A stretch of 64,000 bases of DNA from Atriophallophorus winterbourni (Eukaryota; Platyhelminthes; Trematoda; Plagiorchiida; Microphallidae). The position numbers and the translations under genes are program-made. This document shows positions 23,996 through 35,110 of this stretch, one piece after another (position 1 is the stretch's first letter; the number at the start of each line of letters is the position of its first letter). Below the pieces are notes generated by a model that saw only the letters and a list, made by a program, of their open reading frames with translations, did not search any database and was not told the DNA's origin. Location: positions 81,339 through 145,338 of the forward strand of contig JACCGJ010005107.1 in assembly GCA_013407085.1 (NCBI GenBank). Direction: 5' to 3'.

Positions 23996-24715
23996 CAAAT
24001 TGTTGTTGTTGGCCTCCTTCGGTCGATGTCGACCATGGATGTACATCACAATCGCATGAGTGTTCATGTTCTAGATCTTTTGGAATGACTAAACAGTCCG
24101 ATTCGGGAGGAACAATCTCTCCTGCAGCGCTGGCAAAGAAAGTCAGATCTCGGTTGTATTGCATCAGTTGCACGCTGGCGGCGTGATCTGCGTTCAGCAG
24201 CCAAGAGCTGTATCTGCTCCTCACCAGCTTGCAGACGACGCTTTACACAATGCCTCCAATGTGAGCGGTCAAGAGCAAGTTCTTCTCAACTCGAAGAGTC
24301 GTTGCCAAGAGCTTTTATATCTCTTTTGCAAACGTCTTTGTACCGCAAGTGCGGTCTGCCCAATAGTCGACTTCCTAATTGCAACTCACAATAGAGTAGA
24401 TCTTTCCGAATAGGACCATTCTCGATTCTGTAGACATGACCAAGCCACCGCAGGCGACGCTGTCGCTATAGGGTGAACATGCTCTGTAGACCAGCTTTTG
24501 AAAGCACTTAAGCACTAGTCAATCTGTCCATCCACGATATGTTCAAGATACGACGGATGTTTCGTAGATGGAAAGCATTCAGCTTCCGTTCGTCTCTTGC
24601 ATGGGTAGTCCAGGGTTCGCTGCCGTACAATAAAGCATTTAGCTATTACAGGTAGCCGGTCACTGCAGATTTTCATCTTGGCAAATTTGTGACGCCACAA
24701 GACTCACCGGCATTT
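23996..24715 (-). pseudogene. Non-LTR retrotransposon 3' end, second copy
   Basis: Reverse-complement copy of the 3' part of the LINE at 18195-19505: it starts with the GTTGTTGTTGG/CCTCCTTCGGTCGATG 3' terminus, covers the zinc finger, and extends through the post-RT region to the segment encoding L-L-Y-G-S-E-P-W. In the best stretch (24490-24600 against about 18930-19045) the two copies differ at only about one base in ten, so they are relatively young. It is 5' truncated, as is usual for LINEs. Confidence 0.85.
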
Positions 24716-25956
24716 TCTTCGAACTCAAGCAAAGCTACGTACTTGTAGCCCAGCGAGTGTGTAAAGAAACTAGATCCTAGATGAAGAACCTCTGTTTATC
24801 AAAGATAATTAAGAATGGTGCTCTTGTTAATTGCCATAACTAGTCTCATTTAATAAACTTGTTTTCCAGTCTGCCTATTGCCGATAATGCTGTTGGTATT
24901 TTTTTATTTTTGTGGCCTGTTTATTGTATGAATTCACATTACGACAATCTTGTGCGTAGTTTTGTATCGAAAACACCGTTTTCAAACCACAGAATTCAAA
25001 AATCAATTCAGTGTGCATGTTAGTGTAACTCTCGCACAGAATGGCTGTCATGATTAGATGACACCTGTGAGAAAACGTTGCTCATACCAAATGAATGAGA
25101 GAATGTATGAGGTAACGAGCTGTGATTATACCATACTTGTGTCTTTACATTTTACTATGATATGGAGCCTATTCGTGAAAATCGGTATGGCGCACGTCTA
25201 TGGAGGCATATGATTATCGGTTACTTGTCTACTTCCCTTTCCTTTATGACTGATTTGCAAAGTCGTAAAGTGAATAAATATCGCAGTATCATAGGAAATA
25301 TTTGCTTCATTTCTAAATGCCAGACTTGAAATGCCGCCTGACTGAATCCTTAGGTAATTAGAATTGAGAGCCTGGACTCATCACATCAATCTTTGAAAGT
25401 TGTAGTTGTTCAGCTCTGGATATTTATCGTCCCATAACATCTTTCGTGTGGTTTATGAAGTAAAGGAGCGTTCATGGTGCAGTAACTTTATCAGTCATCC
25501 TGAGATTCTTAATATTCTTTCTCAGGCGTAACATGAAATCATAAAATCCTGCTCATGCCTAATAAGACTACCCTGGACACTGAATGGTTAGGCACAAGCA
25601 TTAGTAAATATATTCAAAACATTCGATTGCGTGGATTACTCTTTTTACCTTCAAATTTGACTGTATTTTGCGCCACCGGAACCCCCCTTGTCTCATTTGT
25701 TTCGCAAGTCATTTATTTGTTCCAAGGCAACCATCAAAACATACGGCATGCTCTCTTGTGCGATGAAAGTCAATAATGAAACTACAATTTTTCAAAACTG
25801 GAACCCATATTGTTCCGATTAGACAGAAATGGCATGTCACAATCCGTACAGGGAATACAAATGGGTTGTATCATCGGTTGGTGAAGAAGAAGCTGTTATT
25901 GAATTTGCTAAAGTGTAAATTGTGTACCCTGGGGAATCAATTCGATTCTCCTAGAC
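24716..25956. other. No gene recognised; ends in the hAT target site
   Basis: Mostly AT-rich. Positions 25555-25970 stay open in one or two frames without a recognisable domain. The last eight bases (25949-25956, TCCTAGAC) are the left target-site copy of the hAT-type element. Confidence 0.45.
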
Positions 25957-26610
25957 CAGGGCTTCCAAACTAGAGGTGCGAGATGTTTTTACTTTTTTAG
26001 GTCTTGTATTAAGTGTCGTCATTCTTTCATTGTCTTTTTTGCGTATTCTGTGTTCGTACAGCTATCATTTCTCTTGTATCTCTAGTAAATTGTTCTTATA
26101 CTTATATTGTTACATTTGTGATTATGATTACAATTTTCAAATTAGCAACTAACACTTAATCATTCTAAATAAAAGGAAACGCAATGATGATTATTTTTAG
26201 TTTGGTTTCACTTATAGTGAAATAAATGAAAATCAGCTAAATAGCTATTGTGTAATGTCGTTTAAAACACAAATTTAAAGCCATCGAAGTTGCAAGAACA
26301 CTTTAACAACCGGCATAGTACAACAAGTGTGGCAGGTCATGATGTGACATCATTAAAACAAAAATGATCCACTTTGATTCACAAGGAATCTTTTCAAAAT
26401 TAGTTCTTATCTGCCGACAAGCCACGATGGATTGCTTTATATCACGTAAAGTATAAAATAGCTAAATCCAAGAATCCACACACAGCTGCAGAAGACGTGA
26501 TAAAGCCATGTGTTTTGGAAATGGCAAAATTTTTACATGTACTATAAGGGACGTGAGAGCATATTAAAAAAATTTAAGGGTTAGGATCATTAAATAGTTG
26601 GGAACCATTG
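25957..26610. mobile_element. hAT-type non-autonomous DNA transposon
   Basis: The element begins CAGGGCTTCCAAACT and ends AGTTGGGAACCATTG. The reverse complement of the right end is CAATGGTTCCCAACT, an imperfect inverted pair of the CAGxG...CAAACT type seen in hAT transposons. Both ends are flanked by the identical octamer TCCTAGAC (25949-25956 and 26611-26618), the 8-bp target duplication that defines hAT insertions. The 654-bp interior has no transposase, so it is a MITE-like or internally deleted copy that depended on an autonomous partner. The intact duplication argues it has not been rearranged since insertion. Confidence 0.85.
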
Positions 26611-26618
26611 TCCTAGAC

Positions 26619-27439
26619 TGTCGAAATCTTGTGGACTACATTGACAGATTCCTGTGACTGGTCACATCGAAGTCTAAAAACAGTTGACATTAAGAAACTG
26701 TCTGAATGCGTGTCCCTGATGTTTCGAGCTTAGTACTAGGCACGTTCCGTCTCATAAAGCAGTACTGAATTCACACCCACACTAAATCTTGGATTATGCC
26801 GCCAACGCTTCAAAAGTTTGGCTGGAACACTAAGTTGCGTCACTAGGCAAAATGTGTCACAAAGCAACGAGACTGGTGTACAAATGGTGTAACTGAGCCT
26901 CTGTGCAACAACTATCTAGAATTTGTTGGAGAACCCTTGTGTGTATGCTTATTCGGCACTATCTGAACCTCGCCTACCCATCGATTAGGCTACCTCACCG
27001 CACACCCACCTTAACGTCGTCGTAAAGTTTTCTCTGTCCGGGTCTGATTTCTTTAGAACGGTCTATCATCAGAAATTGTGCAATCACCAGAGTGAACTAA
27101 ATCTTCAAAATATGAAGCTTTAATTTCTAGTAAGCTTGGGTTTACACCGGTTTAACGGCATTCACAATAGTGGTTCCAAAATGCCCGGATGTCAGTTTTC
27201 CTAAACATTCATCTTCAAAAAATATTTTCCACGCCACGTCACACGCGGAATTGATAAACCAGCGCCCCGAATGCCTGGATCTATACACCCGGATTATTCG
27301 GAATTTTATACATGTACACCATTGTATTATACAGCTATTTTTGCCATGCATCTTAGATAATAAATCCTAATGAATATGGAAAAATTACGTTCCGTAGTCG
27401 TTAATCCTTAATGATCTAACATATATTATCGATTAACTT
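26619..27439. other. No gene recognised
   Basis: Sequence between the hAT element and a CR1-type RT remnant. It may include the badly decayed 5' part of that LINE, but I find no motif to prove it. Confidence 0.4.
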
Positions 27440-28545
27440 ATCGATCTAACTTAGTATGGATTCTGTCGGAAGACATTTGTAAAGCTTTTGTTAGTGTCGA
27501 TCATAAGTCACTTCTAGACAAGCTACAGAAACGTGGTATTGTTAGGAAACTATATCAATGCATACAAAACTACCTTGACAACCGTTATAGCTGAGTACGT
27601 GTGGATGGTCTATTGTGGTAGGAAATTGATGTCGTAGGGGTGTTCCCAAATGTCGGTGCTTGGATTATTACTTTCCCTTATCTGCATAAACGATTTGCTA
27701 ATACCGAAGGAATGTCAAGATGGTTCAGTTTTGGTGGTAAAAAATCTTGAGGTGAATAAGCTGCATTGATTATTGCGTTCAGATACAGAACGATTTTAAT
27801 ACATTGCACAACTGGTCTTCGAAATACGTACTACCGTTCAATATGCAAAAGTCCCAAATCATGCAGATCGGCCGCAGTCACAGCTTTTCTCACGTGTACA
27901 AACTTTGAGCCAAAAACATGAATTACACAACCGAATAAAACGACCGAGGTGTCTGGATCTGAGGTAGTTTGAAAAATGGTCTACAATCTAAAGCTCTGTT
28001 TACAAGCACGCCTCTTTTCTGTTAGGCATATTACGGTGGACTTTTAACAGTTTTCCGGGGTTTGTTTCCTCTATTAATGAACACGCACATACACATCATT
28101 CTGGACTACGCTGATCAAGCCTGAATACCATCGTTCCGTAAAGATATGTTGCTTCTGAGCCGTTTATATCATTGAGCGTCTAGGTTTGTCGACGGTTTTC
28201 AAAATAAGCCTCAGGCGAGTATGCCTGAGGGCTCTTACACAAAGGAGAATAAAAGGAGAGCATATTATTGCAAAAAAATTCTTAATACATTTTCTCATTC
28301 CATGGATAACTTATTTGAAATTCGAGATAGAAGCGAAATCCGAGGTGACGATATTAAGTTGAATATCCCACATTCTGAACCGAAATCTCGCAAGTATTTT
28401 TATTTAATACGTGCTGGTTTTGTTCGCAATTCGCTATCTTACAATTCGGTAAACGTGTATCACTCCCGATTTCGTATTAATTTTTTCTCATACTGGCTCG
28501 AGGGAGACCTATGGATTAGAAAAATCTTTTATCTGCCTCATTAAT
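27440..28545 (+). pseudogene. CR1/Jockey-type LINE reverse transcriptase remnant
   Basis: Plus strand: D-I-C-K-A-F-V-S-V-D-H-K-S-L-L-D-K-L at about 27475 is the 'DFSKAFDxVDH' motif of CR1/Jockey RTs. It is followed by YLDNRYS, VRVDG and, after stops and frameshifts, LGLLLSLICINDLL (the 'GPLLFLIFINDL' motif) near 27660. The F-A-D-D motif at about 27730 is destroyed. Near 28360-28510 a late segment (PHSEPKSRKYFYLIRAGFVR then N-S-L) matches the CR1 C-terminal tail. The element is dead. Confidence 0.8.
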
Positions 28546-28873
28546 CATCAACGTACCAGAATAACTACCGACAATCTGCCTAGCGATTAGTTGAAGTCAT
28601 GCATCGCTGAATTCTGAGATAAAACAAGCATGTTGGAAAATAAGTTTGGCTATCTGATTTTGATTCACAAACAGATTATGTACATTTTAGCAACGTATCA
28701 TAAATTTCAAATTTGTAGCTTTTAGGGAACCGATTGATTAGATTTGTGTAATTTGCGGGAAAGTTATAAAATTAAAGCTTCAACTTTGGATAAAAAACAG
28801 TATTTAATTAAAATGAGTTTGGAATCTGACAACAAGTAAATTTATAATGGTTTAATAGTTTATAAAATATTTC

Positions 28874-29372
28874 GTGTATGCTTTTAGTTTGATGGGTCTT
28901 CGCAATGTTCAGTACACCGAAAGATTGCGACGTCCGGGTCTATGCAACTTTACCCAAAGGAGGATACGACGCGATATTATTCTGACTTATAGAATTGTGT
29001 CTACCGAAGGACATCCACTAAAACACTTGCTTGATGTGTGTGATGGGAAAGTGACACGCGGACATACCTTATACCTTTACGTTCCGAGTTCCCGCATTGA
29101 TTGTCGGCGCCATTTTTTCGCCGTACGTGCTTTCTTTGGAATTTTCTACCTCAACATGTGTTGGACTCTCCTTGCCTGGCGGTGTTTAAAGCGAAATTGG
29201 ACTTACATATGCAAAAGAATAACATTCGTGAGCCGTACATTTGATATTCACTATTGCTTTTATACCATTGTATTTTTCATGTTTTTATTCATACTGTAAT
29301 CCTGTGGTGTTGTAAAGTATTAACTTTTTAAACCATAAATCCTTGAATCCTTGAATCCTTGAATCCTTGAGT
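28874..29372 (+). pseudogene. CR1-like LINE 3' end with 8-bp tail repeats
   Basis: An open frame of 141 codons contains QRRIRRDIILTYRIVS, GHTLYLYVPSSRIDCRRHFF and a hydrophobic end, the CR1 C-terminal tail. It is followed 40 bases after the stop by about four copies of CCTTGAAT (29341-29372). CR1 elements typically end in short tandem repeats of about 8 bp instead of poly(A), so this is a true 3' terminus. It may be the end of the same insertion as 27440-28545 or a separate one. The best-preserved CR1 tail in the window. Confidence 0.75.
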
Positions 29373-32300
29373 CAATTTACTTCACCTAGATGTGAATCCT
29401 AATATCGGTCATTTAGCAGGTTTAACAAATAAATTATGCTACGCGAAAAGTATTGTTGACATTTGCTTATTTGATGAGTTACGGTGCATATTTTTATTGA
29501 CTTCGAATGTTCCTTTGCTTACTCACTCACATTAGCCTACACAGTGGGTCATTATTTTGGATAAAATAAGTGAAAATGACATTGCGATGGCAGAAAATGA
29601 GCTACTTGTTGAATTTCTGTCAAAGTAGTATGTTCTCCTGCGTTGTTTGTTATGTGTTTTACACATCATTTACTGGCTGCTCCTGCGTGGAAAATCAATG
29701 AATTAATAATGCGTCCTTCGTGCGCATATACCTCGCAAATCTAGCAAAACCGATTTTAGAAAGCAATCAGAAGTTTCTGCGTAGCCTACTCTGGTTTACA
29801 TGCGCTCATTTATTAAGCCGTTTTATAATTCATGTTGCTCTACAAACAGCTGCAAACCCACATACCTCATTGCTGAAAATTCGTGTACACGAATGAACTC
29901 GTTTTATTTTTGTCTTCTATGCCAGGCCCTTCGCGTTTAATCTATAGCTTACGCTTTCAGGGGTACCATGTCCGTTTATTTCTAATAAACAAGATCCATG
30001 TCTTTCACAATAACCTCAGCAATCATTTGTACCATTTTCCGTTCGAAGCTTCATGTTTTCCGCTTGAATTGATTTGAAGCTCACGGGGCTCAGTATGTCG
30101 CAACGGCCCAAATCGAAAGTTTGTAACATACAACTCTTGCCTTGAATCTTCTTGAAAAATAATTTTTCAATGCTTAAATATCAAGATTTGGATACACTTT
30201 TTTAGAGATTACGGAACAGCATAATAGAGTTCTAATTTCTCGATTTAGAATGGCCATGATCCTATTTATAACCACGTCGAAATGTGCCCTAATCATAACA
30301 GTGTTTACGCAAATTTTATAACTTTCTGTGGAGTTGCTTTTAACCGTAGTGTAGGTTGGTCATTTAGACTCCGTTGAAACCTAGCGGATTTCTATTGTTT
30401 AAAGTTATTCTGTAACTCAATGTGATCTATAATCCACTCCGATTTATCTTGCATTCTAAACTAATGTCTTCGTGTGGAATGAGTTGCTTCAGCTCGCGAA
30501 TAAACAATTAGGTCGAACAATCTTACATTCAGAGCGGAAATGTTTCAAAATTTTTAGGGAAACAGATTAGTTTCTTAGGTATTTTGAATAAATATTCTCT
30601 TCACAATTCAATGTATCACAACAACCAATGAGTTTAAAATTTGTTTCATCAGCTTTGAATCAAGGAATAGGCCATGTCCGATCTTGTAAGAAATCACTGT
30701 CTCACTATTCACTAAATCCAAGAAAGCTGTCATGTTGGTTGTGCGCAGATGTCACAAAGAGTAAGGTAAGTCGCCGTGAGGGTGAATGAATGCGAGGATG
30801 CTACATATTTTGTAATACGAATAACCCAAAAAGTCAGATGATTTGAAAAATCATTTGAAAAACAAGAACTTTCGCTTGGCTATCATCACTTACCGACAAA
30901 ACAGAAACAATACCCAAATTCTACCGTCCACGAATAGCGAGTTCGACGTCTTCAAGACTTTTCAGGGTCTCACCAACAAGGCGGCTATCATCAATGGCCA
31001 CAATTCCGGCGAAATGTTCCTGATTGGTAATCAACTTACCTGGAGCAATCTCAAACACGATTTATAATATCCTCTTTGTGTACAGCAATACTTAAGCATC
31101 CGATTCAGCCTTCACGTTTCAGTTGGTTATTTGACGGAATTAGCCTCACTGTTTAGTGTACACTGAAGTTTCATTTTGCTTACTATCACTATATGACAGC
31201 TGCTGTTCTCGTTATCCCCACAACGGGACATGAAATGTGGGATCTGTTTCACTTATCACATGAAACAGTCATGAAAAGATATACCAAGATTCAGTGTTGG
31301 ACAATTAGGGCATGACTAAACACCACGTGATGAACACAGTGCATATAGCTTGATCCTGCGTTGAAAGGTTTCAACTCGGCCATAACTGAGTAAACAATAC
31401 CAACTGTCGTGGTACACAACATTATGTTTGCTAAAGAATTTCTTTCATGTTTATGCTTTCGGACTCAACAATAATATAATGATATACGAAAATGGGCAAT
31501 ACGGCAGATAACTTTCAAACAATGAAACGAAAATCTATTGGTCACACGAAATAAGTTACTCCGTCTAAGTTGGTGCAACATTTTACTTATCGGTACAAGT
31601 TGGCATTGGCAGAGCTCGAACACAACGCTGTTGGATGCGCGATCTTTATGCTCGCAGCAGATTTTAAAATAACAAATTTATTCTTTTAATTGGCAAATTT
31701 TTTCGGAACCTTATAACTCGATGTGAAGCATTCCCTGTGTTTACTCAATGACCTTGGGTAAGAAATAACACTCTAATTTTGCCAGTATTCTAATAGAATA
31801 ACCTTCAGCTTCAGCTTCACGGAAGCAGGTAAATTTTTGGAGGTTCATCAGGTGTGCCGGGCGAGGTATCCGGTACATGTGATGTCTAGAGACTGTAAAA
31901 TATTCAACCATTGCCTTGCTTGTCGACTCAGTTCACCGAGTGAAATTGATAACGCGATCTCACCTGTCCGCATCTCCGCATCACTTCCACTTCAAGAGTA
32001 GCTTCACGCTGAAGGCACTCAACAAATAGAGAGCATCACGATGATGTACAATATGTGCCGAATCAAAGGTACGTAGGTCTTGAAACGATCATTTTGTGAT
32101 GTTTTATCAACTTGGCCAACATCAACATCGACCGAACCAGTTTGACCAATATCATTTGATAATTGAATGAATATCCATTATTCTAATTACATGTTTTGCT
32201 CAAACTAATGGAATTTTTTAATCAAAAGGTAGAATTGTTGACAACATTGAAACTTTGGTTTCTGTCGAAATGAGATCCTGATTAGCTTCTTAGTTTTATT

Positions 32301-32859
32301 AATTACCCCATTATCACAATGTACATAATAGAGCAAGGAATGTAATTTATACTCAGAAGATTACACGCATATATACATGCTCTCCATATCTAAGAATTTG
32401 GTAAATAAACGACGTATGTTTACATTACACTCAATTCACTTGTCCCAAACTTGTCAGTTGATCATCAAGTTAAAACCATCATTTTGCTTCCAATGAAGTT
32501 ATACCCAACAAGATTAGGATAACCCTTTCTAACATAAATCAAAATTGAATAAGTTCGCACCTAACATGACCCTTTATTATATGAATTTAAATCAGGATGC
32601 AAAAAGAGACCTGTATGTGCTTACATTACAACCTGGGTGTGCTTGATGGCCTGCCAAAGATTATTTCCGTAAACCCGCCAGTCAACATTCTCCAGGTACA
32701 TCCAGTTTTTCACATTAAATTTTACCATCTGAAACGACATCCCATTGTCATTTCCAGTTAAAAATTCATCTCGATTAAATAGATAAGAAAATGAACAAAA
32801 CACAATGAATGGTAAATAATAATCGTTTAGCATACGCTTTGGGTTGATTAGAGCCTTCA
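29373..32859. other. No gene recognised
   Basis: AT-rich. A less AT-rich patch at about 31800-32060 stays open on plus for roughly 65 codons but has no known domain. A short match to 770-793 lies at 32111-32137. Nothing else recurs. Confidence 0.4.
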
Positions 32860-33440
32860 TGTAACTTACACATGCATATTCGCACTGCTCGTTTGAGCCC
32901 TCTGAATGTAAACTCTTTGATTTCAACTCTTCATAGATCGAATCTTTTGAAACACAACCGTTTTCTATTCCTTTGACATACCCCGGCCAGGGTAAGCGCA
33001 ATAGAGCGACCCCATTCTGTATAACAGCTGTATGCAATATGTCTACTTTATTCTGACCATCCACGAAATATTTCGAATGCGACGGATGTTACTAAACTTA
33101 AATGCATTCAGCTTCCTTTCGTGTCTTGTCCCGGGTTTTACTGCAATGCAACGGGTATTTAATAGGAACGCGCTATATACCATCAATGATGTCTTCGTGG
33201 TGAGATTACATTAGCCCCAGACACGAAATCTCAATCGGGACAAAATGGCAATTGCTTTGCGAATCTCAGTATTTAACGATAGGCCATGCTTTGACGACGA
33301 AATGTGATGTGATATACTGGTTCACGTTGACAGTTTTCAACCGCTACTGTTGGAAGCAATACGGTCGCTTGGTCAAGAAATTTAATCATGCGTATGCTGA
33401 TTGTCAGCTCAATGTGTTTGTATTCTGAAGAAAAGCTGCC
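32860..33440 (-). pseudogene. Non-LTR retrotransposon fragment, third copy
   Basis: Minus-strand copy of the middle and late part of the LINE at 18195-19505. Near 33060-33110 it has the segment equivalent to the 'LNAFHLRNIRRIL' block, upstream (33150-33250) the 'YSACVLN' and 'SRLN' equivalents, and at 33280-33400 the region before them. Downstream (33030-32870) it keeps a decayed G-H-V-Y-R-M-E-like block and I-Y-E-E-L. Strongly decayed compared with 23996-24715. Confidence 0.7.
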
Positions 33441-33479
33441 CATTTGCAACCATGTGATCATTGATCATTGCCCTTCATG

Positions 33480-33720
33480 AATATTGAAACTAACGATGTG
33501 AGTTTTAGCCCAAAAACATATTCGGTGATGGCTTGGTTGTATGTTGCCATCGTCTCAAGCATTTGGTATATTATCTGTCCGAAATTCGCCGAATCAACAC
33601 AAGCAAATAGTGGTAACTCTGGAAATATGTTAAACTTTGTCATCGTAACGGAAAATCGTGACCTATTAAGTATGATGCTAACAGGACCGCCGCGGTGAAA
33701 ACGTGAATGGGTTGCACATA
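33480..33720 (-). repeat. Unclassified repeat, copy 1
   Basis: The stretch 33535-33660 is related to 34940-35070. On the minus strand both encode a similar peptide (ANFGQIIYQMLETM here, NFRQAVYQLLETM there), which suggests the source was coding, perhaps a gag-like or other element protein. Element type unknown. Confidence 0.5.
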
Positions 33721-34324
33721 CACACCCGCGCACATCCATGCTACATTTTGATTGGTCTTAACCATGAATGAAAGCCTTCTGTCCAATGGTGATTGGCTGA
33801 AATGCCGCCTACTCCAGGGCGAAGAATGACATATTTCAAGTGGATACTTGTTCCGAAGAGTTGCTCGTCAAAAGTCGATTGCTGTGTTGCGAGAAAATTT
33901 CACATTGTGATTTAAAAATGAGAAGTCATCCTAGTTGTCCACTTGTTCAGGTGTAATTTAAGAGTTAAATACGGTATAAGGATGAATGTATTGCGGTGTG
34001 AGCATCCTTCCGCTTACACTTATATCGTACAGTCAGTTTCTGGTTGTTTGTAATTATGACATAGAGATAGTAAATATTTGGTTTAGTGAGTCGTCATGCT
34101 GTGAACAATTTGCAAACAAAGTTATAATTTGAACCACTGTTCAATAGGGTTCGTACAATTAACCACGTTGTTCGAAATCATTTTCACAAAGTGATTGTTG
34201 ATCAAGCGGTCCAGACGGTTCGAAACCAGTCGCATCCCTCACTCACACACCACAGCCGGTTTCTGTCTGTTCAATGAGCCTCGGAACAATGGTAAACTGT
34301 ATTGTGTTGCTCACATCCCCTGCG

Positions 34325-34380
34325 CTTACACGCCACTACCGGTTTCTGGCTGTTTGCCGTCATCAGGTGGAGACAGTAAG
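34325..34380 (-). ncRNA. Hammerhead ribozyme, subfamily A, conserved core
   Basis: Minus strand 34380 to 34325: CTTAC / TGTCT / CCAC, then CTGATGA, stem II GGC-AAACA-GCC, GAAA, the palindrome ACCGGT, cleavage-site A, then GTGG / CGT / GTAAG. CCAC pairs with GTGG and CTTAC with GTAAG, forming a two-part stem I with an internal loop as in natural type I hammerheads. All catalytic-core bases are present. The pair closing stem II is C-A rather than the usual G-C. Stem III is a self-complementary hexamer, so activity as a dimer of tandem units is plausible. Cleavage has not been tested. Confidence 0.8.
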
Positions 34381-34390
34381 ATTAGGTTCA

Positions 34391-34467
34391 GTGGTTATGG
34401 TGAACCGTTAATCTGCTTCGCTCGGGAGTCCGAGGGCGCAGGTTCGACTCCCGGTGGCAGTAAAATT
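34391..34467 (+). repeat. tRNA-like (SINE-type) insert in the hammerhead array
   Basis: Contains GCAGGTTCGACTCCCGGTGG, with a perfect pol III B-box core (GGTTCGACTCC, 34441-34451), preceded by a region with loose A-box character. It does not fold into a full tRNA. A related sequence is on the minus strand at 63224-63281, and both end in GGTGGCA...AAAATT. Probably a tRNA-derived SINE head or pseudo-tRNA. Confidence 0.55.
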
Positions 34468-34624
34468 TTCGGTGTTAAACAGAATTATACTTTAAAACCA
34501 CTGTTAACTCGAGTATGTATAACGAACCATGATGTTCGAATTCAGAATCAAATACAGAGCCCGTTTCTTGCTGTCATCGAAGGGGCGAGTAAAGATTAGG
34601 TGTAGTGAACCATGAAATGGCTGA

Positions 34625-34680
34625 GATTTGGGCAGCGTTTCGCTTCTGACGTAGGAAGATTGTCAGGCCGAGAATGTTAG
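34625..34680. repeat. Diverged copy of foldback-arm sequence
   Basis: TTTGGGCAGCGTTTCGCTTC followed by TGACGTAGGAAGATTGTCAG aligns with the left arm of the foldback at 54976-55077. It directly follows the hammerhead array. Confidence 0.5.
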
Positions 34681-34934
34681 CAAGAACAAAGAACTTGATT
34701 TCGTAACGTTCTATTCACCAATAATCGCCTTGCACTTATGCATCACGATTAATTTTTTGTTGGCAGTAGTGTTTAGTTGCAGAGTGTAGATATCTCTACC
34801 CCATCCACCTTACTGACCACAAGCATGGTTTGTTAGTCATTTTGAGCCAATCTTAAATGGAAACAATATGAGCAAGTTGCTATCAATAAAAATGATATAG
34901 ATTAGATGAAAGTGGTTCTAAAAATAGAGATTGT

Positions 34935-35110
34935 CTAATCAGGTTTCATCGTTTCAAGCAGTTGGTATACAGCTTGTCTGAAATTCTCCTGATCAGTACG
35001 AGCAACGCTCACCTTAGGAGCAAGCGACGGAAAATCCAGAAGTCATGTTAAACTCTGACAACGTTTCGTCCAAACTCACTCGTGTGTATGCCATTGAGAA
35101 CGGATCGATA
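34935..35110 (-). repeat. Unclassified repeat, copy 2
   Basis: Related to 33535-33660 (roughly two thirds identity by eye) and in the same orientation. See the copy at 33480 for its possible coding origin. Confidence 0.45.

Larger units (their letters stand above)
33985..34615 (-). repeat. Hammerhead repeat array, subfamily A
   Basis: Roughly three head-to-tail units or part-units, with ribozyme GAAA sites at about 34036, 34259 and 34342 (spacings 223 and 83, so the middle unit is internally truncated). The third ribozyme (34325-34380) is fully conserved. Next to it the unit is interrupted by a tRNA-like sequence (34391-34467) and then resumes with the GTTAAACAGAATTATACTTT block and a further partial ribozyme remnant near 34570. 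Confidence 0.85.

Noticed and set aside
34391..34467. Functional tRNA gene.
   Set aside because: The B box is perfect but the acceptor, D and anticodon stems do not pair; treated as SINE-like.
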